A DNA stretch of 30,223 bases, taken from NCBI GenBank assembly GCA_008931825.1, contig QXVZ01005725.1, positions 1 to 30,223 on the forward strand, given 5' to 3'. This DNA is from Phallusia fumigata. Its lineage: Eukaryota > Chordata > Ascidiacea > Phlebobranchia > Ascidiidae. Below are positions 10,715-21,700 of the stretch, piece by piece. Below the pieces are notes generated by a model. The model searched no databases. It saw only the letters and a program-made list of their open reading frames with translations, and was not told the DNA's origin. Both the position numbers and the translations under genes were made by a program. The stretch's first letter is position 1. Each line of letters begins with the position of its first letter.

Positions 10715-11542
10715 GGTTACTTACTATTGTTGTTACTTCATACATGTTTGTTCGATTTTTTTCTATCTGGTTGACGATGTCAAAACTTCACATCTGTTGC
10801 AAGTTTACTGTGGCATAAACATACGATTTTCCAAGCTTATCGTAATTTTAAGGTTATTTGTAGTGACCTCGTTTATTGGCTTGCCAAGTGTTGATTTGAA
10901 ACGCCCAATGTATGGGTGGTTATACACCGTTTGGATAATTGTCACTTTGGACATAGAAGTCGCTGGAGGTCGCTAAAGGGTCACCGTGTTTTTTTTATTC
11001 GTAGTCTTTCGTGAGTTGGCAGTACAAAATTGTTTGGAAATCTGTGTTTACAACAAATAGTTGAGATGATTTAACCCTTAGTTTGTAGTTTCTGTGATAG
11101 GGTGTTGATGGGTTAGACCAAACTTATCAAACTATTGGATCTTGTGTGGATATGTGAAACAGTTTAAACTCAATTGGTTTTGTTATGTCTGTGAGCCATA
11201 GCGTGTATGTGTTTGGTAAATTGTACTGGCCGTTGTAAGGCTGCAGACTTCTAAGTTGTAAAATAACTTAACTTCTTGTTCTTGAACCACGGTTTACTGA
11301 AATATTGAAAAAATTTCGGGTCCTGTTTCAACTAATCGGAAGCCAATCCAATCTAGTTCCTTTCTGCGACATTCATTCCGTTAAAGTAGGCTTTCGTGTC
11401 GAAACTTTTTGCTAAGTTTATTATTAAAACCCTAGCTATGCCATATAATTTTGGGTTTTGTTTTATATAAAAGGCTTCACCTTTAGCCCTGATTTTAGCA
11501 AAGCGTCATCCCAAAACAGCAACATCCCCTGATTTTAAAAAG

Positions 11543-12595
11543 CCCCAAACAAACTGCTGCGATGAAGGAATTTATTTGCTTTAGAAACGAGAAAAAACAC
11601 AAAAGGGAAATTTCAACTACTTTCAAACACCAGAGAGTAAAACGCGCGAAAAAATTGTGTATGGTAACCGGATTAAAACATAGAAATCGCGTTTTGAAAA
11701 TCTCGAATTCCGATAAATTTTCGCAAACTGAACTGCAACCAACAATTGCTTTGCAATAAAAACAAACTTTTCGCCTGATAATTCTATCAGTCACGTCATA
11801 GCGGCCTATTACTACGTCATAATATAAAAGAGCTCTTGAGCAAAAAAATACATAATCACACACCGTAGATTAAATGGCGACGTTATAATGGAAACATTAT
11901 TTACAATATCAATAANNNNNNNNNNNNNNNNNNNNNNNNNNNNNNNNNNNNNNNNNNNNNNNNNNNNNNNNNNNNNNNNNNNNNNNNNNNNNNNNNNNNN
12001 NNNNNNNNNNNNNNNNNNNNNNNNNNNNNNNNNNNNNNNNNNNNNNNNNNNNNNNNNNNNNNNNNNNNNNNNNNNNNNNNNNNNNNNNNNNNNNNNNNNN
12101 NNNNNNNNNNNNNNNNNNNNNNNNNNNNNNNNNNNNNNNNNNNNNNNNNNNNNNNNNNNNNNNNNNNNNNNNNNNNNNNNNNNNNNNNNNNNNNNNNNNN
12201 NNNNCCCCAAACAAACTGCTGCGATGAAGGAATTTATTTGCTTTAGAAACGAGAAAAAACACAAAAGGGAAATTTCAACTACTTTCAAACACCAGAGAGT
12301 AAAACGCGCGAAAAAATTGTGTATGGTAACCGGATTAAAACATAGAAATCGCGTTTTGAAAATCTCGAATTCCGATAAATTTTCGCAAACTGAACTGCAA
12401 CCAACAATTGCTTTGCAATAAAAACAAACTTTTCGCCTGATAATTCTATCAGTCACGTCATAGCGGCCTATTACTACGTCATAATATAAAAGAGCTCTTG
12501 AGCAAACAAATACATGGCCAAGAGCGACACCGTGCGGATCAGGCACGAATCAACATAGAAATCAACTACACACCGTAGATTGAATGGCGACGACG
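11543..12595. repeat. Duplicate flanking the 289-bp N run (11916-12204)
   Basis: 11543-11915 and 12205 to about 12590 start with the same CCCCAAACAAACTGCTGCGA and stay nearly identical through the CRE-like/TATA-like block. The right copy has about 50 extra bases (about 12516-12566) that the left copy lacks but the gene A flank (7289-7340) has. This looks like two haplotypes around a gap. Confidence 0.75.
11916..12204. other. Assembly gap (289 N)
   Basis: A run of N lies between two copies of the gene B upstream flank. Its size is probably an estimate from read pairs or alignment. Since the flanks are duplicated, the true gap may be zero or the order ambiguous. Confidence 0.95.
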
Positions 12596-12766
12596 TAATA
12601 ATGGCGCAATATGACTAAACAAAGGGAACGATACCAGACCGTTGTGGAAGCGAGTCCCGTCACTTCCGGTAGGGGATAAATAGCGGACATGACGTATTTA
12701 CATGCTCTCTCATGCAGAACGGGGTGAGGAGGGGAATGTGCAAAGAATACGGATTTTGGGGGCAAC

Positions 12767-12772
12767 TTTATT
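12767..12772 (-). terminator. AATAAA polyadenylation signal overlapping the Dlx stop codon
   Basis: The end of the reading frame reads CTT AAA TAA AG, so a canonical AATAAA overlaps the TAA stop at 12770-12768. I found no other minus-strand AATAAA until the repeat near 12230. If it is used, the 3' UTR would be only about 10-30 bases. A noncanonical site further downstream is equally possible. Confidence 0.35.
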
Positions 12773-15700
12773 TAAGGTAGGGGGTTTCCCTCATGGCGGG
12801 GCGGGGTTCGATGGGGTCATGTTCGGTCCCCGAGTACCAGAAGTTCCCCTGCATCATGGCCCCCTGACCTCCGTGCATCGGGTGGGGTTGGGGCATGTAA
12901 CCCCCCTGTATGTCACGTGCCGCGCTGCCGGGGTGGGTGTATGGGGGTAACATTCCGGGACTTCCCCCGTTTGAGGGTAGGGGCGATGACATTTCGCTCT
13001 TCATCGATGTCGTCATGCTGTGGAGTGGCGTCATCATGTGATACGGTGACGTACCGATTGGTGGTGACGTCATACCGCGGTTTGGGGTCATGACGTCAGG
13101 AGGGGTGGGCGAGGGTTGTTCGTCTGTGGAGTTGGGGGTCCAAGTTCCCCCTCCCATTGTTCCACTGACCACGCCATCGGCACCGACGGGCGCAGGGCCC
13201 ACACTGCCCGGAGTTTCAAGATCCGATGACGTAGTAGGTGGCACCGATGACATCATGGGTGACGTAATAGACGATGGTGATCCGGCGTTGTTGTTTGTGT
13301 TACTGCTGTTGCTCCCTGGCGACACCATGGGGTTGTCTTTGTCGTGAATTCCTTGCTTCATCAGCTTCTTGCACTTGGAACGTCGATTTTGGAACCAGAT
13401 TTTCACCTGCGAAGGGGAGGGAGGGCGTTATTAATCCGGACCAGCACAGACACATCATCAACCCCCTCATTATTCGGCCCTTCGTGACGAGCTGACGTCA
13501 CAAGAGCGACGTTACGTGGCGGAGCGGACGACAATTATTTCTCTGTGTTTATTTAATCACAACGAGGCGATTGTTACGTTGTGGAATCGCGGTTTTGACG
13601 GAGAGCGTAAAGGGAATCGCGCAAAATGGAGAGGGGGAGTAATACGCCATTTTGTTTGTGCGAAAGTGAATATCCGCCGATTANTGTTACGTTGTGGAAT
13701 CGCGGTTTTGACGGGGAGCGTAAAGGGAATCGCGCAAAATGGAGAGGGGAGTAACACGCCATTTTGTTTGTGCGAAAGTGAATATCAACCGATTACACAT
13801 ATTCACTCACAAATCAGGTTTTTACAAATTTTCCCAACAAAACAAAACCTTTTCTTCAGCCCAAATAATTTGTTGTGCAATAAAATTATTCCACTGGAAT
13901 TTAATTAGATCGCTGCAAAAATTCTGGCATCAAATTGTCACAGTTATCATCGTCTCTTGTGTCCAGCTTTTACCATAGTTGCGTGTGTAGGGCATTGCGC
14001 GAGCGAGACAACTTAATACCAGTGGGATTATTGGATGAGCCGAGTGACCTGACGCATAAATACCCTACTGGACCGGATTAAATCAACCAAACCCACACTT
14101 CGCAACAGTTTACCTCTTTACTCAGAGTTATAAGCATAGGGACGTTTACAGAAGTCGAAATATGTTAAAAATTTGCATCATCTTACACCGATTGTTAAAA
14201 CGTTTGCATTAAAATGTATTCACTTCATACAAGTTCTTTTCCAGTTGTGTTATTAACCAAGTAAATTAACCCGCTCAAAAAATACAAAAATATTGTGTTG
14301 TGCAAAGGGTGNGCGATTGTTAAAACGTTTGCATTAAAATGTATTCACTTCATACAAGTTCTTTTCCAGTTGTGTTATTAACCAAGTAAATTAACCCGCT
14401 CAAAAAATACAAAAATATTGTGTTGTGCAAAGGGTGACGTTTCAAGTTTGTTAGGAAAGCGTGTTAGCAAGTCAGCGGGAAAAAAGTTAAAAAAAACGTT
14501 AACCACGAGGAATTTGAAAATCGTAAGCTTCAGCGGACTCCGACGTTCTAAATCTCTGTCCAGTGGAACTCTGTGACGCGACACTGCTTATTATGACGTC
14601 ATCACATCGAGTCGCAAACTCTCATGTCAATCATCCTTTCTTTGCATTCACACCGACTCGCGCGGCAATGCATGTGAACGTACCTGGGTCTGCGTGAGAC
14701 CGAGTGTGGCCGCCAGTTCGGCTCGCTCGGGCAAAGCCAAGTATTGAGTTTGCTGGAATCTCCGGTTCAAGGCCTGCAGCTGCAAACTCGAGTAAATCGT
14801 CCGCGGCTTGCGCATTTTCTTCTTCTTCCCTTTCGTCATCATGACGTCACCGCCCATGACATGATTCGAGTCTGTAAAAAATAAACGATTCAATTTAATT
14901 TGTATTGCGAACAAATTTTGGTTTCAACCCCACTCCTTGCTCTGCCCACAAAACAACCTCGCTTCAGTTAAAATTTGCATTTTATTTTCTGAAAACCAAA
15001 GCAACTTTAGTATGCCTAAGGTTCGGAAAAGGGCATGAGTGAAATTAAACGCTTTCAAATGATCGAGCATCTTATTTACGGATTTTATGTGTTGTTTCAC
15101 AACCGCGTCGTACGAAACTCATTTCAAAAAATACATCGATCTTGTAAATTAAATGTCAATGTGATTTGAGTGTTTGTGAAAAGGACATCGAAAAAATGAA
15201 ATCACGCCACAACTTCCCAAATGTGGATCGCGTTTTTTTTGTATCGCACAAAACCGACGTAAAAGTGAGTAAAGTCATCACGATTAAGTGGTTTTCTGGA
15301 AAAAAGAAATTGTCAAACTGTCATTGCGGAGTGAAATCACTCTCAGTTCCAAGATGTACGCCCCCTTTCTACATCCCAAAATACATGTAGCTTGTAAATT
15401 AAACACCAACGTAGCAAAGTCGGTTTCTGTGGTGTTGGCAAATTAATTAAGTTGTCGTGTTGTTTGGATGTTCATGCGGTGCTGCTACTCACCAAGCTGA
15501 GAGTTGTAATTACGAGTTGCACTGCAGACCGGCACTTCCGATAAAGTCTCAATAATTGCACAGCAGCGTGAAATCTCACGTACAACCTCTACATGCGGTC
15601 ATTTGTGGTGGTTTGTGGTCGGTTTCAGACCTTCCACGTTCGCGCGAAATATCCGGTACATCAGAAGATATTTTGCATGACTGTGCAGGTACGGACGAAG

Positions 15701-18700
15701 CGCTTGCCTCTTGTAAGTTCGGATTATTTCAAGTGCCCNTTCAGACCTTCCACGTTCGCGCGAAATATCCGGTACATCAGAAGATATTTTGCATGACTGT
15801 GCAGGTACGGACGAAGCGCTTGCCTCTTGTAAGTTCGGATTATTTCAAGTGCCCGCTCTCAAGTGGATCTCCCGATGCAGGCAAAGTTCACAAGTCTTTG
15901 GCTCTAAAAGCTCGTTGAGATTTCACCGCAACGCTTAAGTGCGCGACGTGAACGATATTTTGCGACCTCTGTAGATCTGTGCGCGTCACATGACATCTAC
16001 ATGAATTTCAAAATTCCGTTGGCGCATTCATTCCTCCCAGGCAAGACCAAACTTTCGTTTAAACGCGCAAAAATTTCAAACAGTCAGTCGCTGAGTTCGC
16101 CGAAATCAAATCGCGTTTTTATTGTCACGTCACAAAGCGTTCGCAGCGGAAGTCAAAGAAACGAAACCTTGAAATAATAAAACACCACGATACGTTTTAT
16201 GACTTAATAATGACGAAGTTCATTGTTACGACACGATGTCATTTGATCGGGATTCAAGAATTGCTTTCAGCAGTCACGCGATACTTTAACCTTCGCGCAC
16301 TTTATATGATGTCATAAAGGCTTGCAAGATGTTATCGAATGTCGTCAGATCGAATTTCATTTTGCACTTTTCACTCGCGCGCATTCGAATGACATTTGTG
16401 ACGTCACGGGCACGACATAATGGCCCGTTTGTCTCGTGGCAACGCTTTATTGTGGTTTGCCGCCAAATTCACGTTTTCTCGAATGTTTTCTTTACAGATT
16501 TGTCCCGGTTGCGTCGCGCTCGCCGCGATTAGGTGTTCTAGAATTAAGCGACACGATCTTAAAACAAAACCTTTACTGTTGTAAGCGATAAAGCAGTTTG
16601 TATTTTCCGTAAAAAATCCCTCGATTTTGGAATAGCGACATATTTTCTTGGTGGTTTTTATCCTGTTGAGATGTTGAGACTTCTTTAGTTGCGACAGATT
16701 CCGAATTTTGGGCAAGCAAATTTAAACTGGCAGCAACCACCTTGGATATTTGGTTTTAACTTCGTTTCGAAACTTTTCTTTGTGAAAATCTTTCTATTTT
16801 CGCGGGCAAAGGCCAAAAATACAAAGCAGAAGCAACTTTCTCCCATCAAAGCGACGCGAAGAGTTGTCGATCCCGAAATACGCGTTTCCGCAAAGATATG
16901 ATTCAGAGCAAGTTATGTTTATTTACTTTTCTGTNAACTTTCTCCCATCAAAGCGACGCGAAGAGTTGTCGATCCCGAAATACGCGTTTCCGCAAAGATA
17001 TGATTCAGAGCAAGTTATGTTTATTTACTTTTCTGTATCGCGTCAATTTATCGCATGCAAATAACTCGAGTACAATGCTCTGCAAGTTTCAGGTTGTCAG
17101 GAGTTCAAAATATCGCCACGACCGAGTGATACCATCGTTTTTATTGTCCGCTTGCCGTTTTTTTGTGATGTCATGCGAATTTTACTTTTATGGGAGTTCT
17201 GTGAATCTGTGTTAGTGGAAAATATTTTAACACCAAAATTTGTGTCATTATTTATCCTTAATCGCCATCTGAATACCAGATACTACTATTACAATTTATC
17301 AAATATCGGAAAAACTCATGCCATCATTAGTGACGAAAAGCATATTGCTTTAAACAACTATTTGGACTACACTGTAAATAACAAACTTTAATCGCAATCG
17401 CAAATTAAAAAGACAAAATGTTCGACTCCATATTCATCATTCGGTCTTCAACGATTCCCGTGCGACATTCGAACCTAATACATCCCTAAAACGTTTGACG
17501 ACTTTTTTGGAAGTCAACTGAGGTAAAAATAATTTTCAGGTTCGACAGAATCTTGGTCGCCACCTGTTTGATTTAAAAAAAGCCGTGACCAATAAACATG
17601 ATGACGTGACCTTACAAGTTCACTCTGATCACAACAAGCATGAAGAATGCGTCGCTCGGGCGGTTATAAAAATACATAAAAGCTGGAATCCGACGGTGCG
17701 AGATGAAATATAAGATGTGAGCCATTATGTCGCGAGGTGATGGTGGTGATAAGAGCCTTGCATGGACACGAGTTGCTTTGATAAGGATAGCATTGGCTTT
17801 GCGTGCGAGTGAAGCAGCCTGAGGGCGTGATATAAGTGCATATTAAAAGCGGCGAGGTTGCTGCGAGCGCGGGGTGGGACGTGTCATGTAATTGTTTGTT
17901 TAACAAGCTCCTGCCCCCGACATCAGGGCCGATATCTTCACTTCAATCTGTCTAATGTTCCATTACTTCATGCGGCCACTCTTTACCCGCCGTTATAATA
18001 GTTTATATGAAGCGTGGACATCTGCTGGCCAAGCAGCAGCGCTTAATGGTGAACGTTTAATCAGTATGGGCGTCGTGTAATGATATCAGCGATGTTTAGT
18101 GATACATTAACTTACAAACACAATTCACGGCTTTAAATGGTGTCATTGAGGAAATACAATCCAGTACTTGTGTGAAAACGATTCCTGATGATGACAACAG
18201 CGTTTGTCGAAACGTAGAAAATGTTTTTGCTTAAAAGTACCGGCTTTTATTTTCCCACTGTACAGTGGATGAAAATTTAAAACATAACTCTTGCATTGTG
18301 AATCGACGTTGAAATAGCACATCGTACAAGTGATATGGTAATTATATTATTTTATAATTCCCTTAAAAACCAGTTTGTTTAAACGTTCGAATGATAAAAA
18401 ATGACTTCTTCAATTCCTTGGATGGAGAGATTTTTAATCGGTTCAGTGTTTTTGTGCTGATTTCTGCCGCAAATTTGGTCTCGTTTTTCCGCCAATTGTA
18501 AATTTATGCACGATGAGACATAGGCGGTTGTTAACTGACCAAGTTTTACGTCGCGAATTGTTCGTTGTCGCGTACACGAAAACCTTGTTATCAAATGTTT
18601 AATTATATGCCAGTGCAAAAGTTGCTTCGTCAAGTAAATGAGCCAGCAGAAATAATGCAGAAAAATAGTTAAAATACCACATTTCACTTACTCCCGAGAA

Positions 18701-21700
18701 TTTTTGCCGTTTATGTCATGTCATCTACAAAATTTACTACTTTCCGACATTTATGATTCACACGGGCTTTGAAACCAACGCAAAAAGATCAAACGTGCTT
18801 GTAGCGACGACTTAAAAGAGCGAAACCCGTACTTCCACCGGCGACTTAAATGTGCACGGCAGCTTGAAATCCAGTTGGCGATTTCGAATCCCTCGCTAAT
18901 CCAAAGTTAACCTGATAAAAAAGACGCTCAACCTTGTGTCGGAATTCGAGAGCTTTCACTTAAAACTCGATCGCGCGGCGGTTTTTTGTTACAAATGCGC
19001 CCAACTATTTGATGTTCTTCCGCGCCCGGATCGATCAGCTCGCGCGATGCATTAGCGTTTCGCCCTTTGATTATAGAAGCGTGAAAACAAAGGAACCGCG
19101 CGTGTTTACCTCAAAAGCCTGAATCGGCCTCCCTACTTTGACGCGCGAGACACCATTGTGACGTTGTGCTTTCGACTGTGACCTCATAATTAAACTGCCA
19201 ATAGTTTTTGTATTGACACAATTTTTTAAGTGAGAGAATCAAGATATGACTGCGCCGCATGGGATGATCTCAATCCTGTGGTGTTGGATTTATGAGTCAC
19301 CCAGGGGTATGTCTTGACCCATGTTTAACCCCCTAAGGCCCCAGTAAGGCCCAGCAGTTTCGGATGTGGTATAAATTGACTGGCGCCTCACTTCTCCCAA
19401 TGTCAACATATTGGTTTGGCAACGTTGGTGGCGCAACAATCACCATTATGATGTAACAGTGCCACGTTACGCTCCGTTGATTTGCAAACCTCGCATGTAA
19501 ATAACGCTAATGGATCACGTGACCGACCGGTTTCCTGTGAGCGAACAATCAACATTATGACGTAAAGGCGTGGTCGAATTTTTACGACGAACACAAACTT
19601 GTTCTGAGACCGGTTTCGTCGTGATGACGCCGCGAGGCACGATGGTTGCTAGGAAACCACGCGCATGCGCAGTACTTGTGGTGAGGTGCCAATTAAGGTT
19701 GAGTGTAATTGCGAGTTTGTCCGGATGCTACAAGTTCTCGATTCCGCGTCAATCAAAGCCGCAGCGCTGTGACGTCACAACACGACGATCGCTGCGCGTT
19801 ATTTCTAGCTCAGTGAAGCGGAGAGGAGTGACCCCCAGCGAGCCCCCACTAACCCCACACCCACCTGCAGGACCCACCTTTGAAGTCGGTGTTTGCCCCT
19901 GCCCAGCGCAGCGGAAACTTACTCTATGACATCACAGGTTAATTAAAAGCGCGCGCGTCTTCTCGAATTAAGTGCTTGTCGAAGTCGCGTTGCTCCGTGC
20001 AGCTGTGTTCGTGTCTCGCGGTTCCATTCAACTTGAAACTTCGTCGCAGCCTTTCGCCGCCAAATATTCGACGACTCGATTCAAACATTCTCAATCATGA
20101 ATCAGTCATAGTGACGACACAATTGCGCTAGTGTGTGCAGTGATGCAGAAACGCGCGATGCCCTGTTCGATTTTATTCCAGTCACGATTTATCGAAATGT
20201 TTAAGAACGCCCTCCCCCCCCTCGCTCGGAATTCCGACCAGTCCATGACCCATCCATTATTCATAACCCCATCCCTGTGTGATGTCATATAGACAGACAC
20301 TGTTGCTTTTCATGCAAGGATTTTTGCAGTTAGTGTCGTTTAAACATCTATTTTTAAGGCATTTTACGCGGCAAACGGACAAATACATTACAAACCAACC
20401 TGCCACCAACGGTATCTGTATTTTGAGTGATAAGCCAATTGAAAAATAGCGATTTAATATTGTTTACAGTCAACAAGTATACTTTACAACCATTACATAA
20501 GCGACCTTCGCCTTTGTGCCTTAGCTGATGTGTTGTGTTATAATCCCCCAGTCTCAAAACACGGGCTCTGTTGAAGTTCACCACAATCCAAGTTGACCAA
20601 ACACTTAAATCCGATTCCAGTTAAGTGCCAACAACACGAAACACGACCCGACAGTTTAGTGCGGTGATTTTAAACCACAACACAAATCAACTGATTTTCG
20701 TGACTGCGTTTTTGTAAAGTTTAAAGTATTTGATTTCTGGTTTAAAATACTTTCTGTGTTTAGTTGGTTCTTCTAGGTTCTTCTATTCTTCTATTTTATT
20801 TGTAGTAAATAGTCTATTTCTGTGCTGTCCAATATTTTCACACCAATCTAAATGCTTAATATTGGTAGCAAATTTAACTACAGAAGTTTATTAGGACGGC
20901 GAAATAGGTGTAAGTTTATGTAAATGTGACATTGCTACCTGGAGGCCGTTNTCTGGTTTAAAATACTTTCTGTGTTTAGTTGATTATTCCAGGGGCTATT
21001 TTATTTGTAGTCAATAGTCTATTTCTGTGTTGTCCAATATTTTCATGCCAAACTAAATGCTTAATATTGGTAGCAAATTTAACTACAGAAGTTTATTAGG
21101 GCGGCAAAATAGAGATGTAAGTTTATGTAAATGTGACATTGCGACTTGGAGACCTTCATGCAAATGGTATATTTAATTTTTTAAGTCGGTTTTGTGGGTA
21201 TGCTTCTACGTTTACCGAGGTGAACTTGACATTTATGAGTAGATGTCAAAGTCAAACGTTGTAAATGTCAATGGAACCCAAACGCGACCCATTGAATTTT
21301 TATCTGTGAACAATTCACTACATATAAGGCGGTGCGTAGTAGTAGAAGTTTAATTACTGTTTCCGCGTCTAAGGCTTGCTGTATTCAAGCCGATAATTAT
21401 ATGATGTCGATAATTAGAAGATTTTTCATCAACACAAACTATACAAGCTTGGAGTGATATTTGGTTTTGTGGTGTATCTAGCGCCTCTAGTGTGGTGTTT
21501 GGTCTTTAAATTGTAACAAGACACGACTGTTGATGTACTTAATACATTTTGTGGTTACGCGTTACGCCTGTAAGGGGTAAAAAAGCTTCTCTGCTGTTTG
21601 AAACGTTTGAATAGCTGCGCAGTTTTGTTATTTGCTTGTAAAACAGGTTTTCGTTCAAATAATTATTGTGCTGCTTTTGAATCCTGGCAATAAATCATGC

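Larger units (their letters stand above)
9763..12767. other. Region between gene B start and Dlx end: duplicated flank, assembly joins and gap
   Basis: From left to right: the gene B 5' flank, a 413-bp exact duplicate about N 10301, flank sequence homologous to that of gene A up to 11915, a 289-bp N run, then a second copy of the last stretch (12205 to about 12590). The final 180 bases before 12768 are probably Dlx 3' UTR or flank. Apparent long open frames crossing the N run are artefacts. No gene was recognised. Confidence 0.7.
13407..14683 (-). other. Dlx intron 2 (within the homeodomain)
   Basis: This intron of about 1.28 kb runs from donor CAG|GTACGT to acceptor CCCTTCGCAG and splits the homeodomain after its position 44. 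It holds two of the duplicate-plus-single-N joins (N at 13684 and 14312), solo ends of a MITE-like repeat at about 14217-14245 and its copy near 14342, and TGACGTCA palindromes at 13493 and 14594. Because of the joins its true length is probably about 240 bases shorter. No coding signal is seen. Confidence 0.85.

Noticed and set aside
19570..19929. 119-codon plus-strand ORF in Dlx intron 1
   Set aside because: No recognisable domain, basic and low-information composition typical of a GC/CpG-rich patch, no supporting splice sites, and within an intron on the opposite strand.
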